From UBA3006 sp031401235 (GTDB taxonomy: Bacteria > Actinomycetota > Acidimicrobiia > Acidimicrobiales > Ilumatobacteraceae): a DNA stretch of 40,060 bases. The position numbers and the translations under genes were made by a program. Of this stretch, positions 32,607 through 39,368 are shown piece after piece (position 1 is the first letter of the stretch; each line of letters opens with the position of its first letter). The stretch is from assembly GCA_031401235.1 (NCBI GenBank), contig JANNRJ010000027.1:1-40060 (forward strand), read 5' to 3'. The notes beneath the pieces were generated by a model, which saw only the letters and a program-made list of their open reading frames with translations, ran no database searches and was not told where the DNA came from.

Positions 32607-33101
32607 TCAGTCCTTTCGCGCCAAAACGATTGCGCCGATTACGGCCGCCAGTAATACGAATGACAAAGCCCAAAACGGAAGTAGATATGGACCAAAAATT
32701 TGATCCGATACCTGCTGCGTTGAAACAACAGCCGCATCGTCAGGCATTTTCTCGGTTCCGAACGAGTTGCTCAACGCAATCGCCATCGCCACGAACACGA
32801 TCAGTGCTACGGGGATACCCAGTCTCCAATAGGTGTTATTGAGATCACTCTGACGACCGATACGTGAGCGGGTGAGCATCGTGCCGAACAGAAACAGGAC
32901 CATTACAGCACCGATATATACAAGTACCTGTGTAACGGCTACGAACTCAGCGGCCAGCAACAGATATTGAGCGGCGACCCCGGCAAGCACAACTACCAAC
33001 CAAAGTGCGGCGTGAACAACATTACTTGTGGTGACAACTCGCAATGCGCCGATCACCATCATCACGGCGATAATTCCAAATCCGATGTTTTGCGCCACCA
33101 T
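32607..33101 (-). CDS. nuoJ: NADH-quinone oxidoreductase subunit J
   Basis: This is a membrane subunit of complex I with about five helices and 164 residues, starting MVAQNIGFGIIAVMMVIGAL. The conserved segment LLLAAEFVAVTQVLVYIGAV, containing the pi-bulge helix with YIGAV, is diagnostic, followed by VMVLFLFGTML. A GAGG site lies eight bases before the ATG at 33101, which is preferred over the upstream ATG at 33146 that would overlap nuoI. It is placed between nuoI and nuoK as usual. Confidence 0.95.
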   Translation of the reverse strand: MVAQNIGFGIIAVMMVIGALRVVTTSNVVHAALWLVVVLAGVAAQYLLLAAEFVAVTQVLVYIGAVMVLFLFGTMLTRSRIGRQSDLNNTYWRLGIPVALIVFVAMAIALSNSFGTEKMPDDAAVVSTQQVSDQIFGPYLLPFWALSFVLLAAVIGAIVLARKD

Positions 33102-33114
33102 GAAATCGCCTCGC

Positions 33115-33603
33115 CTACTTCTTCTTCTTGTCGGCGCCGACTTCAAGTGCCGGCGCTTCGGGAACGGTTTCCATCCACTCGCTCAATTTCGTCTTGTCAT
33201 GAAGCAAGTCGGCAATGTTCGGTTCTGAATACTCGTACTCCGGACTCCAGAACAATGCATCAAAAGGGCATACTTCGACGCAGATACCGCAGTACATGCA
33301 TAATGCGTAATCGATGTCGAAGCGGTCGAGTTTGTTTACGGTACGAACTTTTCCACCTTCGCGACGTGGCGGCGCCAGATCTTTGTGCGCTTCGATGTAA
33401 ATGCACCAGTCGGGACATGAACGCGAGCACAACATACACGAGGTGCAGTTGTCCTGATGGAGCGCGATAACTCCACGAGAACGAATTGGTGGAATTTCTT
33501 TCTCATGGGGATACTGAACAGTGTTGGCGCCTTTGGTGATGGTGCGCATCATCGTGCCAAAAGTGACACCGAGACCCTTTACAAGACCTGGAATCTTTGC
33601 CAT
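33115..33603 (-). CDS. nuoI: NADH-quinone oxidoreductase subunit I
   Basis: This peripheral-arm subunit of complex I carries two 4Fe-4S clusters (N6a and N6b). The 162-residue protein has both ferredoxin-type motifs: CTSCMLCSRSCP in the middle and CMYCGICVEVCP about 50 residues later. The second cysteine set is followed by FDALFWSPEYE, typical of NuoI. The C-terminal tail ends in a run of lysines. The ATG overlaps the nuoH stop by one base (TAATG), so translation is probably coupled. With nuoEFG absent from the operon, NuoI would be the natural entry point for electrons from an alternative donor. Confidence 0.97.
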   Translation of the reverse strand: MAKIPGLVKGLGVTFGTMMRTITKGANTVQYPHEKEIPPIRSRGVIALHQDNCTSCMLCSRSCPDWCIYIEAHKDLAPPRREGGKVRTVNKLDRFDIDYALCMYCGICVEVCPFDALFWSPEYEYSEPNIADLLHDKTKLSEWMETVPEAPALEVGADKKKK

Positions 33604-34661
33604 TACAACGCCACCTTCAATACTGCAGTGACCATGATGTTGGCCAGAGATACGGGAATGAGAATCTTCCAGGCGAAGCGCTGTAATTGATCCTCGCGAA
33701 ATCGCGGGTAACTAAATCGCACCCACATGATGATGAAAACCACCAACATCATTTTGGTAATCAAAATGAGTGGTCCAACCAAGTTCATCCAATTGGCTAC
33801 GTCATCGGTTGATGTCCATCCAAACCATGCGAACGGTACTCCCCAACCACCGAGAAAGAGCACCGAGGCGATCATGGCAAATACTCCGGCGGTGGCGAAC
33901 TCACCGATGAAAAAAATCAGAAAGCGAAAACCTGAATATTCAGTCATATAACCCGAGACCAGTTCCGACTCCGCAATCGGCATGTCGAAAGGTGCCTGAG
34001 TGAGTTCGGCTTGGATCGCAATCATGAACACAATGAACCCGATTGCTTGCGTCAATATGTACGGATTGCCCAATCCGTTAAATCCGAACATTGAATCAGT
34101 ATTTTGGGCGACCACGATCTGTTGCATGTTCATCGTGCCGGCTTGAATTACTACACCCATCACCGCCAACACCATTGGCAATTCATAAGCGATGAGTTGG
34201 CCGGCGGCACGTAAGCCACCTAGCAGCGAATATTTATTCGCACTCGACCATCCAGCCATCAATATGCCAAGGACCGATACCGATGACACGGCTAGGGCAT
34301 AGAACACGCCCGTTTCAAAGTTGGTGAAGTATGCGTCGGGACCAAATGGAACCACCACCACCAGCAAGAACGTGCTCACCAGCACGACGATCGGCGCAAT
34401 TTTAAAAATGAACTTATCGGCCCGTTGCGGAACGATGTCTTCTTTCTGCATCCACTTGCCCACCTCGGCGACCAATTGCAACGAGCCATACGGTCCGGCT
34501 TCCATTGGACCAAGTCGACTTTGCATAAACGACATCATCTTGAACAAAAACAGGTAGACGATGGTTCCAGCAGGTAGCAGTACCGCGACTAAGCCACCGA
34601 GTACGCGCAACAGCGACTGACCCCAGTATGGAATTTCTACGGAAAATAGTGAATGAATCAT
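33603..34661 (-). CDS. nuoH: NADH-quinone oxidoreductase subunit H
   Basis: This 352-residue membrane subunit forms most of the quinone chamber at the junction of complex I arms, with about eight helices. The signatures are QSRLGPMEAGPYGSLQLVAE, GWSSANKYSLLGGLRAAGQL and PFDMPIAESELVSGYMTEYS. Its ATG overlaps the nuoD stop by four bases (ATGA). In a standard bacterial operon nuoEFG would precede this gene, but here it follows nuoD directly. Confidence 0.97.
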   Translation of the reverse strand: MIHSLFSVEIPYWGQSLLRVLGGLVAVLLPAGTIVYLFLFKMMSFMQSRLGPMEAGPYGSLQLVAEVGKWMQKEDIVPQRADKFIFKIAPIVVLVSTFLLVVVVPFGPDAYFTNFETGVFYALAVSSVSVLGILMAGWSSANKYSLLGGLRAAGQLIAYELPMVLAVMGVVIQAGTMNMQQIVVAQNTDSMFGFNGLGNPYILTQAIGFIVFMIAIQAELTQAPFDMPIAESELVSGYMTEYSGFRFLIFFIGEFATAGVFAMIASVLFLGGWGVPFAWFGWTSTDDVANWMNLVGPLILITKMMLVVFIIMWVRFSYPRFREDQLQRFAWKILIPVSLANIMVTAVLKVAL

Positions 34662-35842
34662 CGATCGATGTCACCAAGTATGAAATACAGCGACGCAAGA
34701 ATGGTGATGATGTCGGGCACATAGACGCCACGCAACAACCACGGTGTGATTGAAATATTGTTGAAACTCGCCGAGCGAATCTTCACCCGAAATGGACCAA
34801 GGTCGCCCCGCGATATGACGTAGTACCCCATTTCGCCGAGCGGGTTTTCGGTGGAAACCCACGCTTCGCCTTCGGGTACCTTGATGATCTTGGGTACCTT
34901 GGCCATCACCGGACCACTTGGAATTCCGTCCAGTAGTTGATCAACGATCAGCGTGGCTTCGCGAGTCTCTTGCAAGCGGATCCAACAGCGGGCAAAGCTG
35001 TCACCGTCGGGGTGAGTCCATACCTTGAAGTCGACCTTGTTCCATGCCATTGCAATGTCTTGGTCGCGACGAAGATCCCAGTCCACACCGCTGGCGCGCA
35101 AGTTTGGACCAGATAATCCGTATTGCAACGCCACACTGCGGGGAATGATCCCGATGCCACGTGTGCGCGATTGGAATATTTCGTTTCCAAATAACAATGT
35201 TTCGATCTCATCACAGAAATTTCGCATTTTTTTCATTACTGCTTTGGTCTCATCGATAAAACCGGCAGGCAGATCATCTTTGAGTCCGCCAATTCGATCA
35301 AAGTTTGGGTGGAATCTTCCACCAGTTGCCGACTCAATAAGATTCAATACATATTCGCGGTCGCGAAATGCGAGAAATACTGGGGTGATTGCACCGAGTT
35401 GCACTCCTAAATCACCCAAAAACAACGACACGTTGGCGATCCGCGACAACTCGAACAAAATTGTTCGAATCCATTGTGCTCGCGGTGGTGCTTCGACGCC
35501 CATGAGTTTTTCCGCCGCCAAAATAAACGGTACTTCGTTGGCAAAACTTCCCAACCAATCGATGCGATTGACCAGCGTGGTCACTTGTGGATAGGTACGC
35601 ACCTCTGTGAGCTTTTCGTAGCCGCGATGCATGTAACCACACGACGGTTCAGCCCATACAACTTGCTCTCCATCCAGGCGGGCGATGATTCGCAATGTGC
35701 CGTGAGTGGCCGGATGTTGGGGACCGATATTGAGCGTCATGCCTTCGGTCTCAAGTTCCAGATTTACCCGGGCATCTGCAGCCTGTCCGGCAATGTATGA
35801 AAGTTTTTGTCGATCTCCGAGGCGATCACTGGTCAATGTCAT
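34658..35842 (-). CDS. nuoD: NADH-quinone oxidoreductase subunit D
   Basis: This is the 49-kDa-type peripheral subunit of complex I that helps form the quinone site, 394 residues. The N-terminal LNIGPQHPATHGTLRI (about residues 37-52), GYMHRGYEKLTEVRTYPQV (from 69), PPRAQWIRTILFELSRI and the C-terminal FILGDIDR are the family landmarks. Arg73 in the HRG motif corresponds to the NDUFS2 arginine methylated by NDUFAF7 in mitochondria. It is a separate gene, not fused to nuoC as in E. coli. It overlaps nuoC by four bases and nuoH by four bases. Confidence 0.97.
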   Translation of the reverse strand: MTLTSDRLGDRQKLSYIAGQAADARVNLELETEGMTLNIGPQHPATHGTLRIIARLDGEQVVWAEPSCGYMHRGYEKLTEVRTYPQVTTLVNRIDWLGSFANEVPFILAAEKLMGVEAPPRAQWIRTILFELSRIANVSLFLGDLGVQLGAITPVFLAFRDREYVLNLIESATGGRFHPNFDRIGGLKDDLPAGFIDETKAVMKKMRNFCDEIETLLFGNEIFQSRTRGIGIIPRSVALQYGLSGPNLRASGVDWDLRRDQDIAMAWNKVDFKVWTHPDGDSFARCWIRLQETREATLIVDQLLDGIPSGPVMAKVPKIIKVPEGEAWVSTENPLGEMGYYVISRGDLGPFRVKIRSASFNNISITPWLLRGVYVPDIITILASLYFILGDIDR

Positions 35843-36504
35843 GTAATTGCCTCGTCATCGCTAACTGGGCCACCTGGCAACGGCTCAACATCGACAATGC
35901 CTGGCCACGGCTTGACCATTCGAGCAAGCAATGGAAAATCTTTGCGCAATGGATGCCCCTCAAAATCGATGGGCAAATATAAGTTGCGAAGATCAGGGTG
36001 ACCGACAAAGTTGATACCAAACATTTCGTGTGCTTCGCGCTCGTGCCAATTTGCACCCGCGAAAACGCTGGCAATTGACTCAATCGAAAGCGCATCATCG
36101 GCAACATCAACCTTAAGAGTCACGCCCATTTTACTTTCCGAACTGACAAGCCGAGCGAACACTTGCATCCGCGTGTCCCCGCCGGCATATCCAGATCTGA
36201 TCGTCGTATCCCGAACCGGTGGCGGTTCGGTAGGGTCATCTTCACCGCGACCGTAGGGCGACGGCATCCAATCGATTGCCGACAGGAAACAGAAATAGTC
36301 GAACCCAAGCGCGTCACGAAACTTTTGGTGAATCTCTCGCCACGACTCTGTGCGTACTCGAACCCACATGTCGTCGCCTGGTTTGATAAAGATATCGACC
36401 ACGGCCTCCCCGAGCGTGGCTCGAATGTCAGCCGCGAGTTGATCGCGGACCGAGTCGACAACTTCTGGCGGAGTGGTGTCAGTGGTGGACGACAACTGGT
36501 TCAC
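35839..36504 (-). CDS. nuoC: NADH-quinone oxidoreductase subunit C
   Basis: This is the 30-kDa-type peripheral subunit of complex I. From the GTG at 36504, behind GGAGAGG, it has 221 residues. An ATG at 36519 is the alternative. The diagnostic C-terminal segment is ANWHEREAHEMFGINFVGHP, then YLPIDFEGHPLRKDF. A polar insertion at about residues 93-115 (GRGEDDPTEPPPVRDTT) lies in the middle of the domain after FLSAIDWMPSP. Its start overlaps the nuoB end by 26 bp and its end overlaps nuoD by four. A short acidic tail follows the last strand. Confidence 0.94.
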   Translation of the reverse strand: MNQLSSTTDTTPPEVVDSVRDQLAADIRATLGEAVVDIFIKPGDDMWVRVRTESWREIHQKFRDALGFDYFCFLSAIDWMPSPYGRGEDDPTEPPPVRDTTIRSGYAGGDTRMQVFARLVSSESKMGVTLKVDVADDALSIESIASVFAGANWHEREAHEMFGINFVGHPDLRNLYLPIDFEGHPLRKDFPLLARMVKPWPGIVDVEPLPGGPVSDDEAIT

Positions 36505-37042
36505 CGCGCCTCTCCGCATCGGCCGATGCAATCAATGATGCGTCCATTGATTTTGTTCCTTCGCCGCGCCACCGAGCGCTCATATCTTCGTTTTTGATCC
36601 GCTGTTGCAACAACACAATGCCTTCGAGCAATGCCTCGGGGCGCGGTGGACAACCTGGCACATAGACATCTACCGGAATAATCTGATCCACACCTTTGGT
36701 AACCGAGTAACTGTCCCAATACGGGCCGCCACAGTTGGCGCAACTTCCCATCGAGATGACATATTTAGGTTCTGGCATCTGTTCATACAGTCGCTTGATG
36801 GCCGGCGCCATTTTGTCGGTGACCGTTCCTGAAATCACCACGAGGTCGGCTTGACGCGGGCTCGCTGGAAGTGGAATCACGCCGAGGCGCATAACGTCAT
36901 ATCTCGGCGAACCAAATGCCGCGCCCATTTCGATTGCACAACAGGCCAATCCCCACTGATACACCCACAGGCTGTACGTTCGACCAAGATTGAACAGCGT
37001 GGCGAGTGGCTTTGGCAATCGACCGCGATCTACGAGACCCAT
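36479..37042 (-). CDS. nuoB: NADH-quinone oxidoreductase subunit B
   Basis: This 187-residue subunit holds cluster N2, the last iron-sulfur centre before quinone. The ligand cysteines are visible: the pair in GLACCAIEMGA, one in SMGSCANCGGPYW, and one in VYVPGCPPRPEALLEG. I start it at the ATG at 37042 (MGLVDRGRLPKPLATLF), four bases after the nuoA stop; the frame is open further upstream across nuoA. The C-terminal 30 residues are polar and ordinary. Confidence 0.96.
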   Translation of the reverse strand: MGLVDRGRLPKPLATLFNLGRTYSLWVYQWGLACCAIEMGAAFGSPRYDVMRLGVIPLPASPRQADLVVISGTVTDKMAPAIKRLYEQMPEPKYVISMGSCANCGGPYWDSYSVTKGVDQIIPVDVYVPGCPPRPEALLEGIVLLQQRIKNEDMSARWRGEGTKSMDASLIASADAERRGEPVVVHH

Positions 37043-37046
37043 ATTG

Positions 37047-37412
37047 CTACACCCACCGCAACACGCGCTTGCGCCACGCATACACGAGACCTAAGAGCAA
37101 AACAAAAACGAAGATTCCCATTTCCACCAGTCCAAATGCTCCATAGCGTTCGAGTTGAGTGGCCCACGGAAAGATGAACACGGTTTCTACGTCAAAAATT
37201 ACGAACAGCAAAGCAAAGATGTAGTAGCGGATTTGACTTTGCGACCAGCCTTCCCCCACTGGGTCGACACCGCTTTCATATGTCAGCAACTTTTCCGGGT
37301 TCGGTCGTGACGGTCGAACAAGAGACGAGACCCATAACAAAAGTCCAGCCACGAGAACGGCTGCCATCCCAAACCACGCCACCGTGAGAAACGACCGAAG
37401 AAAGGGGGACAT
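37047..37412 (-). CDS. nuoA: NADH-quinone oxidoreductase subunit A
   Basis: This small membrane subunit of complex I has 121 residues and three helices. The conserved loop reads TYESGVDPVGEGWSQSQIRY, followed by FALLFVIFDVETVFIFPWAT, both diagnostic. It is the first gene of the nuo operon. The amidotransferase gene ends only 15 bp upstream on the same strand, so the nuo genes may be read through from the promoter of that gene. No separate promoter was found in the short gap. Confidence 0.96.
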   Translation of the reverse strand: MSPFLRSFLTVAWFGMAAVLVAGLLLWVSSLVRPSRPNPEKLLTYESGVDPVGEGWSQSQIRYYIFALLFVIFDVETVFIFPWATQLERYGAFGLVEMGIFVFVLLLGLVYAWRKRVLRWV

Positions 37413-37427
37413 CAGCGCTCAAAACTA

Positions 37428-38144
37428 CTACTTGGACTTGGGGCGGGAAGAACCTTCGACCTTTGGCATCGGCGTATTTGCGACATTGTGCAAAAACCAG
37501 TCCACAATCTGTGCGGCGGCTGGCCCACTGCGAACAACTTCATTTCGAGTCTGTTCCATCAGGGTTGACGGCTTGATCCCATGGGCAGCAAGTTCGGTCG
37601 CCCCGCTTCCGCTTAGCCATCGCGTGATGATCGCTTCGTTAGCCTCAGGGTGGAATTGGGTCGCAAAACTGCGGCCAACTCGAAGCGCCTGTGGACCGGC
37701 ATCGCTAAACGCCAACACTTCTGCCCCAACTGGTGGAGTAAAGGTGTCACAGTGCCACTGCAGCCATAATCCGGCGAGCACTGCATTTGTCGGTGTGGTC
37801 ACAACCTCATGCCATCCGATTTCACACTTTTTAGCTCGCTCGGCGCTTCCGCCTAACGCCGAGGCCATGATTTGTGCTCCATAGCAGATTCCAAAAAGTG
37901 GGATTCCTCGTCGATGAGTCTCGCCAATCAGTTCACGCTCGGCCTCAACACTCTTGGAATTATCACCCCAATACACCGACCATTCAGAACCAAGTAGCAG
38001 GACAAGATCGATTCCGTCCAAAGTTGGCCACTGCCCCGGGTACTCGCGAGGTAAATGCTTGAATTCGAAATCAAAGTCTTCAAAGCGCGCTCCGACATAA
38101 CCGGCATCGGCATCCCCCGTGTTGGCTATGAGGAATGCACGCAT
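37428..38144 (-). CDS. Class I glutamine amidotransferase-like protein
   Basis: This 238-residue single-domain protein has the glutaminase triad: Cys87 in FGICYGAQIMA and His165/Glu167 in TQFHPEAN. It starts MRAFLIANTGDADAGYVGAR at the ATG at 38144. The frame is open for 116 further codons upstream, but that part lies over the neighbouring methyltransferase and has no similarity. Stand-alone relatives act in GMP synthase-like or gamma-glutamyl hydrolase-like reactions, so the substrate is unknown. A decayed second copy of its first 27 codons lies at 39249-39332. The start is 20 bp from a divergent ATG (38165). It ends 15 bp before nuoA and may share its transcript. Confidence 0.85.
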   Translation of the reverse strand: MRAFLIANTGDADAGYVGARFEDFDFEFKHLPREYPGQWPTLDGIDLVLLLGSEWSVYWGDNSKSVEAERELIGETHRRGIPLFGICYGAQIMASALGGSAERAKKCEIGWHEVVTTPTNAVLAGLWLQWHCDTFTPPVGAEVLAFSDAGPQALRVGRSFATQFHPEANEAIITRWLSGSGATELAAHGIKPSTLMEQTRNEVVRSGPAAAQIVDWFLHNVANTPMPKVEGSSRPKSK

Positions 38145-38180
38145 AGAGATACCGTAGACGCCGTATGGCGAAAAACAACG
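38063..38180. repeat. Left copy of a 118-bp imperfect direct repeat
   Basis: Positions 38063-38180 match 39251-39368 without gaps at about 92 of 118 bases by eye. The copies are 1188 bp apart. The left copy holds the start of the intact amidotransferase (minus strand) and, on the plus strand, an ATG at 38165 followed by GCGAAAAAC, the same first codons as the dehydratase at 39353. That short plus-strand frame (30 codons) then diverges and is not a credible gene. Confidence 0.85.
38145..38164. promoter_or_regulatory. Compact divergent promoter, left copy
   Basis: Only 20 bp separate the amidotransferase ATG (38144, minus) from the divergent ATG (38165, plus). The core TACCGTA at 38150-38156 reads as a TANNNT -10 element on both strands (TACCGT forward, TACGGT reverse), placed six and nine bases from the two start codons. 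No ribosome binding sites fit. A shared -10 driving two leaderless transcripts is inferred. Confidence 0.4.
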
Positions 38181-38223
38181 CAAGATGGAGAGAGTTGTTT
38201 GGCGAGGCTCGGCGCACTGCCGA

Positions 38224-38916
38224 TTATGGGGAATTCGAAACTTGTACGAATAAATAGTGTTGGCCACCAAGTGGTAGCCACCGCACAACTCTCTCAATAA
38301 ATGCCAATCGTTTAGCGATCGGCGGAAAAAATAGGCAGTACCCCGAGCGAAGAGCGATCGGACCCTGTCGTGCGGAGAAGAGTCGGCGAAGCCCTCTCCT
38401 GGACAGCAGCACAACTCCTTCGTCAAATGCGCAATTGGAGACGATCCGCCTCGTAATGGGATTAAAGGGATTGTGTTCAAAGACACAAACATGTCCCTCT
38501 GATCGGACGAAAGCTAACACCTTGTCAATTTCCGCCGCCCTCAAGTTGACAGGCATATGGTGAACCACACACGACAGGAAGACTAGATCAAATTTTTGAT
38601 TGTTAAGACCGTCGGACTGAATGATATTCACTTCAGGATGTTCGGTTTTGAGACGGCTAAGAGACTCAGACGAGAGATCGGTGGCCCAAATTTGGGCAGA
38701 TGGAAAAAACTCTCTGAAGAATGGGATTGATGTACCAATTCCACTGCCATAGTCCAGAATCGTCCCAACAGTAAAATCCTTAAGAGTGTGAGAAATCAAT
38801 TCGACCTTGTATCGGGCGAAGTAATCACTTTCACCTCCGAACACGCCAAGTGCCGTTGCAAGTTGGTCGGAATAGGTATCCGCAACCTCATCGAAATTAC
38901 CGATGCTTTCGGTCAT
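38224..38916 (-). CDS. Class I SAM-dependent methyltransferase
   Basis: This 230-residue protein starts MTESIGNFDEVADTYSDQLA at the ATG at 38916. The SAM-binding motif I is TILDYGSGIGTSIPFFREF (about residues 52-70), the second acidic strand is IWATDLSSESL, and the fourth motif is KFDLVFLSCVVHHMP. A C-terminal part with LLSRRGLRRLF and LRSGYCLFFPPIAKRL follows. Similar enzymes often neighbour family-2 glycosyltransferases in glycan clusters, and a broken one lies 53 bp upstream here, so this gene may be a survivor of a lost glycan module. It sits between the two copies of the 118-bp repeat. The substrate is unknown. Confidence 0.8.
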   Translation of the reverse strand: MTESIGNFDEVADTYSDQLATALGVFGGESDYFARYKVELISHTLKDFTVGTILDYGSGIGTSIPFFREFFPSAQIWATDLSSESLSRLKTEHPEVNIIQSDGLNNQKFDLVFLSCVVHHMPVNLRAAEIDKVLAFVRSEGHVCVFEHNPFNPITRRIVSNCAFDEGVVLLSRRGLRRLFSARQGPIALRSGYCLFFPPIAKRLAFIERVVRWLPLGGQHYLFVQVSNSP

Positions 38917-38969
38917 TGTCCAAATTCCAATCAGTTTTGATATCTAGCGAGCTACACCCGACTGCAACT

Positions 38970-39194
38970 CTATGTGAAAGCAACGTCAAGATACACGCCG
39001 TTACCAACGTACGCCGCAAGCGTCCTTCTAATTTCGTCCAATACGAGCTGATAGCAATTGAATTGTGGGACAGTTCCGTCGGTCAGCACCTTTGCAAAAA
39101 ACTTTTTGGCAAAATTGGAGAAAGCATTGCGAAATAACGCATGGGGCAACTTGAATCGTTCTCGAGAATTTCGTCGGCGACGCGATCCTAAATA
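38970..39194 (-). pseudogene. Family-2 glycosyltransferase fragment
   Basis: On the minus strand a 74-codon open stretch without its own start reads YLGSRRRRNSRERFKLPHAL, then FRNAFSNFAKKFFAKVLTDG, then QFNCYQLVLDEIRRTLAAYV and GNGVYLDVAFT before a TAG at 38970. The GSRxRR loop and the GVYLDVA segment match the late part of the catalytic domain of polyprenyl-phosphate-type GT2 enzymes. The conserved N-terminal half with DxD is missing, and the C-terminal half is cut by the stop, where family members usually have tryptophan. No start codon or binding site is visible. It is therefore a remnant, not a gene. The identification rests on motif memory. Confidence 0.6.
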
Positions 39195-39248
39195 CCTCTG
39201 GTGGTGACTATCGGCTGAGTGAGTGCCTCAAGTTCGCCCAGTAGACCG

Positions 39249-39332
39249 TCATTCGAAATCGAAGTCGGCAAAACGTGTCCCAACATAGCCAGCATCGGCG
39301 TCTCCCAAGTTGGCAACAAGAAGAGTGTGCAT
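39249..39332 (-). pseudogene. Remnant of a second amidotransferase gene
   Basis: From the ATG at 39332 the minus strand reads MHTLLVANLGDADAGYVGTR then FADFDFE and a stop at 39249. The same stretch of the intact protein at 37428-38144 is MRAFLIANTGDADAGYVGAR then FEDFDFE. The match ends where the repeat ends. The rest of the gene is absent. The conserved amino acids despite about a quarter of bases changed show that the copy was under coding selection for some time before truncation, or came from a diverged relative. Confidence 0.75.
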
Positions 39333-39368
39333 AGAGATACCGTAGACGTCGCATGGCGAAAAACAGCG
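39251..39368. repeat. Right copy of the 118-bp imperfect direct repeat
   Basis: This is the partner of 38063-38180. The right copy holds the truncated amidotransferase start on the minus strand and the real start of the dehydratase on the plus strand. Together the two copies bracket about 1.07 kb with the methyltransferase gene and the glycosyltransferase remnant. Confidence 0.85.
39333..39352. promoter_or_regulatory. Compact divergent promoter, right copy
   Basis: This has the same layout as at 38145-38164. TACCGT (39338-39343) lies nine bases before the dehydratase ATG at 39353, and its mirror TACGGT lies six bases before the ATG of the amidotransferase remnant. The 20 bases 39329-39348 are identical in both repeat copies although the flanks differ at roughly a quarter of positions, which suggests selection on the core. 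Confidence 0.45.

Noticed and set aside
32599..32673. Longer nuoK starting at 32673
   Set aside because: This would overlap nuoJ, and the extra residues are basic and unrelated. The ATG at 32598 gives the standard 99 residues.
38165..38257. Plus-strand 30-codon frame beginning MAKNN
   Set aside because: Only the first codons match the dehydratase start, because they lie in the repeat. The rest overlaps the methyltransferase end and has no features.
38145..38492. Amidotransferase extended by 116 codons to 38492
   Set aside because: The extension lies opposite no gap but over the methyltransferase gene. The family match begins at MRAFLIAN, and the duplicated copy also starts there.
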